Made by a program: the position numbers and the translations under genes
Part shown: one piece after another, positions 11,201-22,744 of the stretch
Position numbering within the stretch: the first letter of the stretch is position 1
How the letters are laid out: each line of letters opens with the position of its first letter
Notes under the pieces: model-generated
The model's database searches: none
Seen by the model: the letters and a program-made list of their open reading frames with translations, nothing else
Told to the model about the DNA's origin: nothing
Assembly (NCBI GenBank): GCA_021401465.1
Contig: JADDMT010000171.1
Coordinates: 1 to 51,383, forward strand
Length of the DNA: 51,383 nt
Source: Teratosphaeria epicoccoides
Taxonomy: Eukaryota > Ascomycota > Dothideomycetes > Mycosphaerellales > Teratosphaeriaceae
Reading direction: 5' to 3'

Positions 11201-12136
11201 CAGATGCTTCTGATCACGGATTAAATGAGTCTTGACATCATCGAAGTAGCGCTTCAATATGTTTCTGAAGCGTTGCTGGAGCCCCGACGATATAAGTGGT
11301 GCATCCTTTGAGTGGCTGTCATCTTCCGAAGCAGACGAAGCAGACCCAGCATCTCCGTTGACCGGCGCAGTTGCGCCATCTTCATTGACAAGCTTGCGGC
11401 CCTCCTTCTTGGCGCTCTGGGAGCCCAATATGTCCCAGGCAAAGCTCTTGACAAAGAGAACGACCAATGGTAGATTCACGTGCTCTCGATCATGGCTCAG
11501 CATGTCCTTTAGCACTTCGAGCGGAAATGGCTCCGCATCACCCACATCAGATCTCACGCCATTGGTCTTCTTCGGTGTGTCCAAGACCTTGCCGCTATCT
11601 CTAGCCCTACCTGCTTCTTCGGGGCGTGTCACGTCTTCCAAGCTCTTGAGCACGCCGACCAGCCATAGCTCGGTGGCGACCCGAAGGAGTATTCTCTGAC
11701 GAGCAATTCGCTCTTTCTCTTCGCGCTCACGTACATCGCTTGCCAGCGCCTTTAGCTGTGCTTTATCCGGTGTGCTCAAGCCACGGCCTAGCAGCCAGCC
11801 AAGGTAACACGTGAAATCCTCGGATCCAAAGCGCTGATGCAGAGCGCTGACTACTTCCACGCCAGCGGCAACCTCGCCAGTGGTCTTGAGCTTACACAGG
11901 CCCTCGAAGCACGCGGAAACGATCTCTGTCAAGTACTTGTGCAATGAAAGCGACTTGACCTCTTGCAGGAAGGTGTTGACCCCGGCCGCATTGATGGCCG
12001 TCCGCAGGCGCTTGATGAAAGCCGTGTTCTTCTTCATGTTGGAATCCAGTGATGGCTGCACCGGAAACACATCATTTTCTCCATTCCATGCTCTAGAATT
12101 CAGCTCCTTGAGCTCTTTCCTCCTCTGCCGCTCCAT
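8274..12136 (-). CDS. NMD2: Nonsense-mediated decay factor UPF2/NMD2
   Basis: Scaffold of the Upf1-Upf2-Upf3 surveillance complex that triggers decay of mRNAs with premature stops, acting on cytoplasmic ribosome-bound mRNPs. Exon 1 is 12136-8960 and exon 2 is 8906-8274, split by a 53-bp intron (GTAGGA...CTGTAG), phase 0; product 1269 residues. The N-terminus (ERQRRKELKELN...WNGENDVF...NMKKNTAFIKRLR) is the family's conserved opening and MIF4G domain 1 (to about 175). MIF4G-2 is about 455-650 (FAIDFCFLNSKASRNRLVKA) and MIF4G-3 about 665-890, the Upf3-binding module (PGKIRFAHIHLLAVMLGALY). An acidic linker (about 920-990) precedes the Upf1-binding segment (FDRELAKLMAEG). The tail is long, basic and fungal-specific. 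It shares a 343-bp divergent promoter with IRC3. Complete and intact; the assignment is confident. Confidence 0.95.
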
Positions 12137-12479
12137 GGCGGCCTATGACCTCCGGCGCGTGGCTTGGCGCGAGAGGGATCAGGTGATGCACGGTCGGTCA
12201 GCGATTGATCATTGCAAAGTTTCGTGGATGCAAGCTCGCACAAGCAGGAGCTTGCATTGGTGCAGCTTGACCGGTGCTCGTGAACGGGGGGCTCGTTTGT
12301 CAGAATATGCAGGTACCGTGTCGTGCTTTCTTAGTGATCTATGTCGATTGCAGCAGCTCAGACATGCACATGTGTGTGTGCGCCCGCTGGCGGGATAGGC
12401 ACATGGCAGTATTACAGCCGACGGACCGCTTTGATCCCGTAAGGGAAACCCTAATCTCACGCGCTCTGCGTCATGTCAC
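12137..12479. promoter_or_regulatory. Bidirectional promoter of NMD2 and IRC3
   Basis: Head-to-head start codons 343 bp apart (closer to 400 bp if IRC3 starts at 12540). No TATA element is obvious, as expected for housekeeping genes. There is a run of alternating CA/TG steps near 12360-12400. The bidirectional role is inferred from layout only. Confidence 0.5.
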
Positions 12480-14699
12480 ATGCGAGCTCGAGCGCACCTT
12501 CCTCCTCTGTTCACCGATGATCTCTCAGATGGACTGCTCATGAGCTGCGCGTTGGCTTCAGGACATCACGTCCACAGGTCTACGCTGTTGAAATTCACAA
12601 GCAGAAGCTTTGCGATACGGATAAGTCCGTTTGCGAACGCGATCTTGAGACGGCGGATAGAGAGTTTGCACAATGGGCAGTTTCCTCGGATAGGTGTTGC
12701 AGCGGCAGAGAAAACGCTCACTCCATTGCACCGATATGGCAAGCGATCAGGCCAACAGCGTCCTTGCAATCAGAATCGAGTCTGTCTCTTCTCCACTAGC
12801 TCCGCCTTTGCTCGGTCGCCTCTGGACGAGCAGAATGTCGAGAAGCAGCCAGCACCGCCGACGGAGACGTTGCGCCCCTACCAGGCAGAATGCATCACAT
12901 CAATATTGGATTATCTCAAGAGAGGCGAGCGACGCTTGGCGGTATCATTGGCCACCGGCAGTGGCAAGACAGTCATCTTCAGCCACCTGATTGACCGTGT
13001 GCCGTCACCAAGCTCAGCCGCACGGCAGACGCTAGTGCTTGCCCACAAGAGGGAGCTCGTGACTCAGGCAGCCAGACACTGTACAGCACTCTATCCTCAT
13101 CTCACCGTTGAACTTGAAATGGCAGAGAGCAGGGGGTCCGGTCTCGCAGACATCACCGTCGCCTCTGTGCCTAGCCTGAAGGAAGGACGGCTATCCAAGT
13201 ATGATATGTCCAGATTCAAGCTCATATTAGCAGACGAGGCTCATCATGCTGTTGCGCCGTCCTGGCTTAGGATCTTCGAGCACTTCGGGCTGTCCGGGAA
13301 GGATCAGCATGGGCACGTTGCGCTTGTCGGCGTCTCAGCGACCTTGGAGCGGACAGACGGCTTGAGCCTGGGCAAAGTCTTTGATCATATCGTGTACCAC
13401 AAGGACTATCTGGACATGATCAAAGACGAGTGGCTTGCCGACATGACTTTCACTACAGTCCAATCAGGTGTGAATTTGTCCAAGGTAAAGCTCGGACGCG
13501 GCGAATACCAGGCTGGTCCTTTATCGCGGGCTGTCAACAACGAGGAAACCAATAATGTGATCGTGGGTACGTGGATGGCGAAGGCGATAGGTCGTCGCTC
13601 AACGCTCGTCTTCTGTGTCGACGTCGCTCATGTCAAGGAGTTGGCTCAGACATTCCGCCAAAATGGCATTGACGCTCGGTTTGTTGTCGGTGGTACACCA
13701 TCAGCGGAGCGTGATCAGCTTTTGAGGATGTTCAAGAATTCCGAATATCCTGTGCTTCTGAACTGCAATGTCTTCACTGAGGGCACCGATATCCCTAACA
13801 TCGACTGCGTTTTGCTTGCGAGACCCACAAAATCGCGCAATCTCCTTGTGCAAATGATCGGTCGCGGTCTACGGAAGCATAAAGGCAAGGAGAATTGTCA
13901 TATTATCGATATGGTGTCGTCAACCGACAGTGGTATTGCAACTACTCCTACCTTGTTTGGCCTGGATCCTGACGAAATCGTTGAGAATGCCAGCCCAGAC
14001 GACATGTGGACGCTCAGAACGAGCAGGCCCAAGGAAGTCAGCGGGACGCCTCATCTCTCTGGCGATGTCGTGATGACCGACTATGACTCCGTGAGCGACC
14101 TGATCGAAGACGCTTCTGGAGAGCGACACATCAGGCAATCGTCGCCACACGCGTGGGTGCAGGTGGGTCCTCAGCAGTATTGCCTATCAAGCAGGAATGG
14201 CGATATCCTCGTCATCAAAGAAGTGAACAGCAAGCGCTTTGAGGTGATCTTCACCGAGCGACTGCCCGCAGATGCCAGATCAAAGTCGCGATACATGCGT
14301 CCACGCTGTGTGGCAGTGAACCATACATTCAGCGGCTGCGTGCGTAGTGCTGACACCTTTGCAAGATCAAAAATGGACTTCACCTTCATATCTAAACGAG
14401 CAGCTTGGCGGAACAAGGCTGCGACGGAAAAGCAAATCCAGTTCTTGAGTAGCATGTTGAAACGCAAAAGCAGTGTTGACGGGCCCCACCACTATTCAAT
14501 GGGTCGCGTTTCAGATATGATACTAAAGCTCAAGCATGGGGCTAAGGGTCGGTTCAGCAGGAACGTGTCTGAGAAGGTGAGAGCGACCAAGTTTCTAGCG
14601 AGGAAGGATGTGCATCAGAAGCGGCGGGACTCGCAGGTCAAGGTCGGGCCTATACTGGATGGTCCAAATACCTCGGTACGGAAGGAGATAGCTGCATGA
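12480..14699 (+). CDS. IRC3: Mitochondrial SF2 helicase IRC3
   Basis: DEAD/DEAH-like superfamily 2 ATPase related to yeast Irc3, a mitochondrial branched-DNA helicase needed for mtDNA stability. 739 residues from 12480. A second in-frame ATG at 12540 begins a more typical presequence (basic, Ser/Arg-rich, no acids until the mid-60s) and may be the true start, giving 719 residues. Motifs, numbered from 12480: Q-like LRPYQAECI (131-139), Walker A ATGSGKT (158-164), DEAH (252-255), SAT (286-288), motif V FTEGTDIPNID (432-442), motif VI QMIGRGLR (458-465). The C-terminal third is the family-specific extension. Single exon, intact. Its divergent neighbour is NMD2; no functional link is implied. 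Confidence 0.92.
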   Translation: MRARAHLPPLFTDDLSDGLLMSCALASGHHVHRSTLLKFTSRSFAIRISPFANAILRRRIESLHNGQFPRIGVAAAEKTLTPLHRYGKRSGQQRPCNQNRVCLFSTSSAFARSPLDEQNVEKQPAPPTETLRPYQAECITSILDYLKRGERRLAVSLATGSGKTVIFSHLIDRVPSPSSAARQTLVLAHKRELVTQAARHCTALYPHLTVELEMAESRGSGLADITVASVPSLKEGRLSKYDMSRFKLILADEAHHAVAPSWLRIFEHFGLSGKDQHGHVALVGVSATLERTDGLSLGKVFDHIVYHKDYLDMIKDEWLADMTFTTVQSGVNLSKVKLGRGEYQAGPLSRAVNNEETNNVIVGTWMAKAIGRRSTLVFCVDVAHVKELAQTFRQNGIDARFVVGGTPSAERDQLLRMFKNSEYPVLLNCNVFTEGTDIPNIDCVLLARPTKSRNLLVQMIGRGLRKHKGKENCHIIDMVSSTDSGIATTPTLFGLDPDEIVENASPDDMWTLRTSRPKEVSGTPHLSGDVVMTDYDSVSDLIEDASGERHIRQSSPHAWVQVGPQQYCLSSRNGDILVIKEVNSKRFEVIFTERLPADARSKSRYMRPRCVAVNHTFSGCVRSADTFARSKMDFTFISKRAAWRNKAATEKQIQFLSSMLKRKSSVDGPHHYSMGRVSDMILKLKHGAKGRFSRNVSEKVRATKFLARKDVHQKRRDSQVKVGPILDGPNTSVRKEIAA

Positions 14700-15573
14700 A
14701 TCGAAGGGGACGGCATCGCGGGATCCCAGTTTCGTCGATGGTGAATTTCTGCCGCCATGCCTTGAGCCCGGCATTACCCAGGTTGTATCCTATTGATTCC
14801 CGAGGTAGGTGACCAGGTTATCGAAATTTCTTAGACGCAGGTCAATTAACTGTGTCGAATGCCTTTGTGATTACGGTATCAGTGCAGACTCGTCGCACGT
14901 GGATCTCGTCAAGGTTCTGCTGTGCGTGCTTGTTTCACAAGGCGCGGAGTCCGTACAGACACGTCGGCCGCAGTGACATTTATACTTTTCGCAATCGCGA
15001 TAGCTACACGCACTGACACGCGTCCTTTGCGCTTGGCGCATGGTGGAGATCCAATTTACAAATCGTAGAAAACATGAATGATGATGTGTACAATCCGTTG
15101 CACGAGGTCGTAGCATCGTGGGTGACGCTTGAAACACCGTGAGCCTTCGAGCACAATGTGGCGTGAGAAACCTTGAAAGTGCCACCGGTTTGCGGAGGAC
15201 AAGGGTGTTCTTTTGTGCTCGCTTGAAGTTGCACCGCAGGATTCCGTCTCGCATAATTTCTTGTCAGACGCAACCCTATCAGTCCTGGTCCCTGGAAGCA
15301 GAATTGAGTTTATACTGAGTTCACACTGGGAAGCTTGTCGTGCTTGGTTTGACGAACGCCACCAAGTCATCAATCCCGGTGGTAAATTACTCCGCCGGTC
15401 TCCTCGCGCGGCAATCAGCAGAGCTTGCCTTCCCTTGTCCGTGGATCGCCCTCAGGCACGACCGGGACCATTCGTCAGTCCCTTCCGACTTTGCGTTTGC
15501 GAACATCCGACTGGAACTCTGTACCACCGCCTGCTGGATGTTGACGCGACGCCAGCGCTGGTGGTAGCGAGTA
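14700..15573. other. Intergenic, upstream of BST1
   Basis: About 870 bp between the IRC3 stop and the BST1 start, both on the plus strand. Only short, overlapping frames on both strands; no tRNA or domain seen. The last 200 bp probably include the BST1 promoter and leader. Confidence 0.45.
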
Positions 15574-18500
15574 ATGCGCAGGCGGCCTTCTGGGTCGGTG
15601 GAAGATGAGGCCGCACCGCAGGAGTCGATTGTGCCGGATATCAAAGCCGATAAGAGGGAAATGCACGTGGTGAGAGATGGCAGCACTGGGCGGAGCGCAA
15701 AGGGTTCCTTGGATGTGCAAGAACAGCGGACGAGCAGGGAGATAGGTGCACGAGGCTCACCTGCACAGCAAACACAGCCTTGGCCGCGGCCATCTGTGGC
15801 GGAGCCGGCGCTGGCAAACAACCCTATTGACGGCACCCTGGGAGGCAAGGAAACACCACCTGCATTGAAAGATTACCAGCGAAAACAGCGCGCCCGGATA
15901 CGAGGACCATGGTCGTGTTCACTCCTCACGTTGGCGACGTCGGGATGCGCCATACTACTGCTAGCTACGATAGTCCGGTCATTCCTCACTCTGCAGCTGG
16001 ATCCCAAGGGATGTGTCATGTCATACATGATGCCCATGTTTGCGCGCTTTTCAGACTTCGACACCGAGCACACTCGCTTCGCCAGCAAGTACTCACTATA
16101 TCTGTACAGAGAAGGTGGCGTGGACGACGATACAAGAGTAAAGGGCATACCGATCATCTTCATTCCGGGAAATGCAGGCAGCTACAAGCAGGTGCGGCCC
16201 ATTGCGGCAGAGGCAGCGCACTATTTCAATGACGTCTTACGACTAGATGAGAGTGCGATTGGAAATGGCAAGCGGCCATTGGATTTCTTCACTGTCGACT
16301 TCAACGAAGAGCTCACAGCATTCCATGGGCAGACTATGCTGGACCAGGCCGAATATCTGAACGAAGCAGTCGCGTATGTTCTTGCGCTTTATCACAACCC
16401 ACAGCGGTCGTTCCGAGAACCAGGTCTGCCAGAGCCTAAGTCTGTGATCATATTGGGTCACTCCATGGGTGGCGTCGTCGCTCGAGCTATGCTTCGAATG
16501 CCGAACTACCAGGAGAACACGGTCAACACAATCATCACCCTGTCTGCGCCACATGCACGAGCAGCGATCTCGTTCGACGCTGACATGGTCGCTGCCTACA
16601 ATGACATTAACACATTCTGGCGAGAGTCATATTCTACTCTATCGCCTGCCAAGAACCCATTGGACGATGTCACGCTGGTATCTGTTGCTGGAGGCGGGCT
16701 CGACACCATGATCCCATCAGAGTACTCCAGCTTGACTTCGCTGGTACCTGACACGCACGGCTTCACCGTCTTCACGTCTGCTATACCTTGCGTGTGGACT
16801 GGCATGGATCATCTGGCCATCATGTGGTGCGATCAATTCCGGAAAGCGCTAGTGAAGGCCATATTTGATGTTGCCGACGTACGACGACCCTCCCAGACGT
16901 TGCCACAGTCTGAAAGGATCAGGGCATTGCGCAAGCGGCTCTTGACAGGGATGGAGTCCGTGGTAGAGAAGGCTACGCTTGAGGATGAACCGACGACCTT
17001 CCTGACCTTGGAGCATACCTCGACTGCGGTCGTGCCGCACGGTCAGCGGCTGGTGATACGCTCATTCGGAGAGTCCGGTAAGACCAAGGCACACCTTATG
17101 CCAATCCCAGCTCAGCCATTCGCCGAGGGTGGCAAGCTAAGCTTGATGACGGACAAAACACTGAATGCCAGCATTAATAATGACTCACTTATCACTTTGC
17201 TGTGTAGCGTGTTTCCGCCCTCTGGCTTTACTGGAACGTCTCTTGCAATCAATATGGACGTTGCACTCGGCTCCTCTGGCTCGACGAGGTTGGCATGCAA
17301 GAATGCAGCGTTCGATGTCTCCTTTCTTCCGGCATCGACCAGTGAGTCTGGCAACGCGTTCGACGACGCGCCACCCTTCTCTTACTTGCAGTATGACATG
17401 AGCGACTTGAATGACTATCAATTCATTGCCGTCATCGACCAGTCCCCAGAACGGACTCCAGGCTGGCTCATTGCCGAATTCAGCGCGGCTGCAGATTCAA
17501 CCATCACCATCAGCAGAGGCCATCACCAGCTTTTGCTCAATGGCCTACGACGCAGGCTCGCCGCCGACCGTCCATTGATGACCGAGCTTAAGATTCCAGA
17601 GGTCCACTCCACTCTCTTCGCGTACAATCTCTACGTTGACCGCTGCAAGTGTGGCTCCAAGCAAGACGAGATGTTCGCTCCCTTGCTCAGGCAATATATC
17701 CAGGAGCCTTACGAATCGAAATACTTTGTCAATACAAAGGGTGGCAAAATTAACGTGCACGGTCTCTCACCATATATGCCACCTCCACTAAACGGAAAGT
17801 TGCCGACCGAAGGCTTGTCACTGCAGCTATGGACTGATCCAACATGCAATTCTACCGTCAAGATCTCGTTGAGTGTCGATGTGGTCGGCAGTGCTGGAAA
17901 GCTGGTGATGCGTTATCGCACGGTACTCGCGGCATTCCCGCTGTTGGTCGTGGCTGTGGTACTTCGGAAACAGTTCAAGGTGTACGACACGACAGGAGTT
18001 TTCATGAGCTTCTCGCACAGCATGGACCAGTGTATCAGGACATCCTTGCCCGCCATATTTACCGCTTTGACATTCTTTGCCATTGCTCTATCGAAGGCCA
18101 CACAAGGACCATGGACTCGGAAATGGTTCAGTAAGTCGACTGGGGCCAGTGAGGAGGCGATTGACTTCACCGTCAACGACTTCATGCTTGGTACTTCTGA
18201 CCCGTTCTTTTGGTTCTTGGTCCCACTATTCGGGCTTATTAGCGTCGGCGTCTGTATCACGGGCAACTACCTCGTCCTGACTGTAACACGCATTCTCGCT
18301 CACGTGCACGGATTCATACGATCCTGGACAGGCCGCGATGACGCGCGCAAGACTCAGCCCTCGTTCGCCAACACAACCTCTCAACAACGCATGGTGACTA
18401 CTGGCGTTCTTCTATTGATGGTGATCACTATCGTCCCATACCAGTTTGCCTACATTGTTCTTTGCATCGTACAAATAGCGACATGCGTTCGAGCGTTAAG

Positions 18501-19037
18501 AATTACCCTAGACTCGGAATCATCCCAGAGCTACAACTTCTATAATTACGTCCATTCGATGCTGGTGCTCATGCTTTGGATATTACCCATCAACATGCCG
18601 GTGCTCGTGGTCTGGATACATAACCTGGCGGTGCACTGGCTGACGCCATTCTCCACGCACCACAATTTGCTGAGTGTGGTGCCGTATATACTGCTGGTGG
18701 AGGCGATGAGTACGGGCAACATGCTGCCGCGGGTGACGAGCAAGTACGTTCGCGTCCATTGCGTACCTGGCTGATGCAACAGCTGACCATCACGTGTAGA
18801 TTGCGCTACATTACCAACGTCGCCACCTTCGCCTTCGCCCTGTACACCGCCGTATACGGCGTCACGTACGCATACCGCCTGCATCACCTGGCGAACGGAG
18901 TGTGTGCCTGGCTTTTCGTGATACACCTCAGTGCTGGACCTCTCTCGCTGGCGAAGGCCGGACAGTACTTCTCTGCCAGCAGCAAAGCAAGAACACGGAC
19001 ACAAGTCGAGGGCCGGTGCATCAAGAAGCGGCCGTGA
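15574..19037 (+). CDS. BST1: GPI inositol-deacylase BST1/PGAP1
   Basis: ER-membrane serine lipase that removes the acyl chain from the inositol of GPI anchors, a step needed for ER export of GPI proteins. Exon 1 is 15574-18743 and exon 2 is 18800-19037, with a 56-bp intron (GTACGT...GTGTAG) in phase 2; product 1135 residues. The cytosolic N-terminus (1-112) is hydrophilic. The first membrane segment is about 113-135. The alpha/beta-hydrolase domain follows, with PIIFIPGNAGSYKQVR (193-208) and the nucleophile elbow GHSMGG (295-300), both PGAP1 hallmarks. Multiple hydrophobic segments fill the C-terminal third (from about 785). Exon 2 supplies the last membrane segments (ITNVATFAFALYTAVYGVTY), without which the protein would stop at CVPG. 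Complete and confident. Confidence 0.94.
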
Positions 19038-19489
19038 CCCTTCTGCTGTTCGCTCCGGAGGGCATGTGCATTGCATGGAATACAGAAGCATTGACAAAAC
19101 ATTTGTATATAATGACCCCAGGCAAAGAGGATTCCAGTATCTAATTGGATAATTATGATGTGCAGCCTCATGGGGCAACTTATGTCACGTAACTATTACT
19201 CTGCGTGATCATGGCAGCAATCTGGTGAGCATGAACGTCAAGGGAAGTTTGTCATTTCTTATCTATGGAGCCACTTACTGGTCTACCCGTGGAGACAGAA
19301 CAGTCGCGAGCGGCACGAAACGCCAGCAGCAGAAACACGCCGGCAGGGTTGCCTCAGCCAACAGCTCACCGCCATGGCTTCATCTCGCCAAAAGTGCGCC
19401 GATCCATCTCACTCCTTCCTGTTGCAAGCGTGTACCTGTAAGCCGTCAGTCATAAACCGGTGAACATCATGCGGACGACTCACCCACAT
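19038..19489. other. Intergenic, convergent 3' ends
   Basis: 3' flank of BST1 and of the secreted-protein gene on the opposite strand. Nothing else could be supported. Confidence 0.5.
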
Positions 19490-20014
19490 CTAAGAATGAC
19501 CGTCGAAGACGAACGACTCATACCCAGTAGCGTCCGTGGTACCGGCACACGCGCCCGTGATGATCGCGCACTGCTTCGCCGGCGTGATCACGGCGCCGCA
19601 GCAACCACCATTGGCCGCCTGGTAGTCGCAGGTGGCGAGGCAGTCGAGGGTGCTGACAGAATCGGAGCTGTCGGCGTAGCCGACGGATGCATAGGTCTCG
19701 CCTGTCAGCATCTTGTCGCAGGCGATGGTGTACTGTGATTATGAAAGTCAGTAAGGTTATGAGGGTGAGGTGATGGGATGGAGGCGTACGGTGCCGCCGT
19801 TGTTGCCATTGAAGAGGCCGTCTGGGTCGGTGACGCCGTCGTATTCGGGGCAGGAGAAGGCGGGGAAGATGCGGGAGACGGTGGTGAGATTGGTGGTGCT
19901 GTGGTGGGGAATGGCGTGGACTGTGGTCATGGTCGTATTGTGGGACGGGGTGGTGGTTGTGGGCATTGCGCCGACAGAAGCCGCGATGGCGACGAGGATG
20001 GTGGTGGTCTTCAT
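19490..20014 (-). CDS. Secreted 8-Cys protein, possible PAN/apple-like domain
   Basis: A 155-residue secreted protein from exons 20014-19790 and 19732-19490, joined across a 57-bp phase-0 intron (GTACGC...CACAG, with CTTACTGACTT as branch region). Residues 1-17 are a signal peptide (MKTTTILVAIAASVGAMP), then a Thr/His-rich spacer with candidate O-glycosylation sites. The mature domain has eight cysteines: one before the intron (FSCPEYDG), then IAC, LDC, ATC, GGCC, KQC and GAC. Spacing of the type Y-x-I-x-C ... C-L-x-x-C ... C-x-G ... C is reminiscent of the PAN/apple-like domains in Dothideomycete secreted proteins, which bind sugar or protein ligands; that match is untested. A TATA box lies about 175 bp upstream. 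It could be an effector or a wall-associated protein. Confidence 0.75.
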
Positions 20015-21649
20015 GTTGTCGATGTTGCTGCAGTCTAACGTCGTTGGCGTGTAGGTAGGGTTGTGTTGTGTTGATGATTAAGTTCGACTGCAGGCTCCCA
20101 AAGTTGTTTTGGTTGCGATGTAAATGTTTGGAAGCTTCGGAACTTGAAGTTGTTGTTGATGATTTCCTTCACCACAGAAGATCAGTTTCTTTTATATTCA
20201 AGCCGGCAATCAAACTCCTGATGTGGTCAGGCGTCCAGGCGGGTAGAAGCAACCAAGGACATGTGACATCAAAACCGCAGTCGAGCATTCACTCCATAGT
20301 CTTTCACATGGCTGACGCCCCATCCGAGTGCGGAGAGCGTCTCATCAGAACGTATTCTTAGTCAAGGGGTCTACATGTCGACTAACGTGAAGGGCAATAC
20401 ACTACTTCTCATGCGTAGTGTATCATGGGAGCCATAAGTCGCACTTGCACGACTTTGTGGTGGTCAAATTGTTGCAAGTGTGACCCAGGCATAGCAGCAC
20501 TCGAGTCTGATGTGAGTCCCCCCCGAAAAGCTTGGGCTCGCGGAACAAAGCCTGGATGTGGGTTTCTTTGAGCCTGTTTCAAGCGATGGAGGGATCAAGA
20601 CACTACTAAGCGACCTTGAAATATCAGCATCTGAGCAGAAAGTTCCAACAGGAGTGGCGACCGAGGAACACATCGCTTGGTCAAATTTGATGAACTTTCC
20701 GAGGTCTACGCTCTGTGCAGGTCTGTCGCTCGCCCGGCTGTTTGGTTGACTGGAAATAGGCCCTCTACGAGCCATGAACCCGTCGCCTTGGAGTCAATCG
20801 GTGCTGGCAGATTTCTTGTATGTTTGGCACTGCAGTGTTCTCGTCGGCGTATTCGTCAGTCCCCCTTACAGCTCGATGTAAAGATCGAAATCCAAAAGTG
20901 AATAATCAAGTGCCTTCTGACAGAACGATTCTACTTGTCTGTATCAGCACCGAGACCTTCTGGGCCAGGACATACGCTGCAACTGACCACTGATCGCCTA
21001 CGACATTTCCCTAAAATCGTCCGCACTGACAGCCTCAGCCCGACTGCTTATATTCCTGTCCAGACGCTCGGCACTGGGCCACGGATCTCAGCTATGTTGA
21101 GATCCAGGTCCAGTCGTCAGGTGAGATTCTTGCCCGGCCCGGGGAACGAGCAGGCACAGATGCTTCAAATTCTCGAGGCTCAACAACACCTGAGGCGCTT
21201 TGCAAAACATAGCAATGATCTCAGCCATGGAGAGCAGGGAGCTTCCCTTTGTCGGAATCGACCGAACCTGTTCGTGAGAGCCGAGGTTGGTTGCGAGTTA
21301 TACAAGAAGTAGATTCTCAAGGACCAAGCGAGGTGCGGTAAGGGCCATGTCGTGAGCTAGACCTAGCGATACCCTGCGTACTCCTTCGCCAAACAATACG
21401 CTCATCTTTGCAAATGATGTCTTTGAGCCACGCTGTGGGTCAAGCGAGCTACACGAATCGGCAGCTAGTCCGCAAGTCTTGCTTACCTCTCGTCATTCGC
21501 GTCCTTCTAGCGCCTCTGCATACCTAAGAGTCAGAGGCCAACACATGGGCCTTGCTTGACTTTGGCAACACTGTTGATGATATCAGAGACAGATATGTCA
21601 GCACAATCGTTCATAAGGATCTCAAGAGCGCATGATTGATTCCCGTCTC
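20015..21649. other. Intergenic, no supported gene
   Basis: About 1.6 kb. Frames at 20464-20775 (minus) and 20935-21312 (plus, 125 codons) carry no signal peptide or recognisable domain and are not called. A perfect 9-bp inverted repeat (ATACACTAC, 9-nt loop, GTAGTGTAT) lies at 20397-20423. Confidence 0.45.
20189..20196 (-). promoter_or_regulatory. TATA box of the 19.5-20.0 kb secreted-protein gene
   Basis: TATAAAAG on the minus strand, 175 bp upstream of the ATG, which is consistent with an inducible gene with a long leader. Confidence 0.5.
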
Positions 21650-22744
21650 TTACAATGCCAGCTCTCTGGCCTTGGAAAGCAGTCGTCTCGTCTCGTCTCT
21701 CTTCATTTCTACCTCCTCTGGGAAGTCCTTTCGCCAGTCTTCCCGCCCACCCAAGTACCTGTACACCACTCTGCTGTCAAGATCCTTGCAACTGTCATCT
21801 TCACTTGCTCCCTGATAGACTTTCAGTCCTTCATCCGCCAGCGCCGTCCGAACTCCAACCCTCCTCGCCGTATTGACCGCGAGCCCAAAGTCCTTCTTCA
21901 TCAGCTGCACTCGGAAGCCCCCTTTGTAACCTTTCGATGCCGGAGCTCCTGGACAGAGGCCAGGGGCCAGGGACAGGACACCAATCATCCAAGATGTTAG
22001 ACTGTGCAGTCGAAGTGTGGAAAATGTTTGCCAGGATGCGAGTGTCCATGCCTGATGCCATGCCGATGTTCATGGCTTCTGAGGTTGCGATTGCAATCAA
22101 GCCTGAGCAGTAGTTGTTACATAACTTCGCTGTCAAGCCTAGGGAGGCGCCACCGCAAGGAAAGATATTGCTGCCCATCAAGGACAGAAGGTTTGCGAGG
22201 AGCTTCAAGTTGGTATTATCGTTGGCACAGCCAAGCATGAAAGTCAGTGTGCCTTTCTCCGCTCCAATGACACCACCGGAGACAGGTGCATCGTAGAAGC
22301 AGGCTTGAGGATGCTTCTCTGTGGTTGCGTCGCGGACTTCGAGAGAGGTTCCGGTATCAATCGTGGAGCAGTCGATGAGGATCCTAGAGCCCAGGTCACT
22401 TGCCAGAATGCCATTGTTCTCGTCCAGGTAGACCGAACGCACGTGACGTCCTTCAGGCACCATGGATAGTAGTACACCCTTTAACATTCATCAGCAATAG
22501 AATTATTGCATCGAAGTGATAGATGCTTGGGAACCCATACAGATTTATCGGCGACCTCCCTTGAGCTTCCACAAGCATGTACTCTGCCCCTGCCATTGTG
22601 CACGAACTTGTCGATCGACTCTTGCACAACGTCGTAGACGTACAACTGCGTTTCGCGTTTTGTTTTTCTTAGCAGATTGCTGGCCATAGGGTAGCCCATC
22701 AGTCCGAGACCGATCCAGCCGATGGCTAACGGTAGGTCTGCCAT
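21650..22744 (-). pseudogene. 3-hydroxyisobutyrate dehydrogenase-like gene, frameshifted
   Basis: Beta-hydroxyacid dehydrogenase family (NAD(P)-dependent oxidation of 3-hydroxyisobutyrate-like acids, valine catabolism). Exon 1 is 22744-22541, then a 62-bp intron (GTATGG...TTAAAG) with branch TTGCTGATG, then exon 2 from 22478. Residues 9-20 are the dinucleotide fold (GWIGLGLMGYPM). The substrate motif DAPVSGGVIGAEKG and the catalytic-lysine segment LTAKLCNNY are intact, as is GGFRVQLMKKD in the C-terminal domain. The reading frame breaks between CPVPG and the PGAPASKGY segment. A 7-bp direct duplication (GCCAGGG twice, 21959-21972 on the plus strand) sits exactly there and accounts for the +1 shift; the frame resumes to a proper stop at 21650. 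With one copy of the 7 bp, the product would be about 341 residues. Either a recent pseudogene, a polymorphic null allele, or an assembly error. Confidence 0.8.

Noticed and set aside
20397..20423. 9-bp perfect hairpin as a terminator or RNA gene
   Set aside because: Eukaryotic nuclear context, no U-run and no adjacent gene end. Noted as a simple inverted repeat only.
20935..21312. 125-codon plus-strand open frame
   Set aside because: No domain or signal peptide, and amino-acid composition is unremarkable.
21955..21995. Short intron explaining the dehydrogenase frameshift
   Set aside because: The only GT...CAG pair here is 33 bp, too short for an intron and a multiple of three, so its removal would not restore the frame. 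The 7-bp duplication does.
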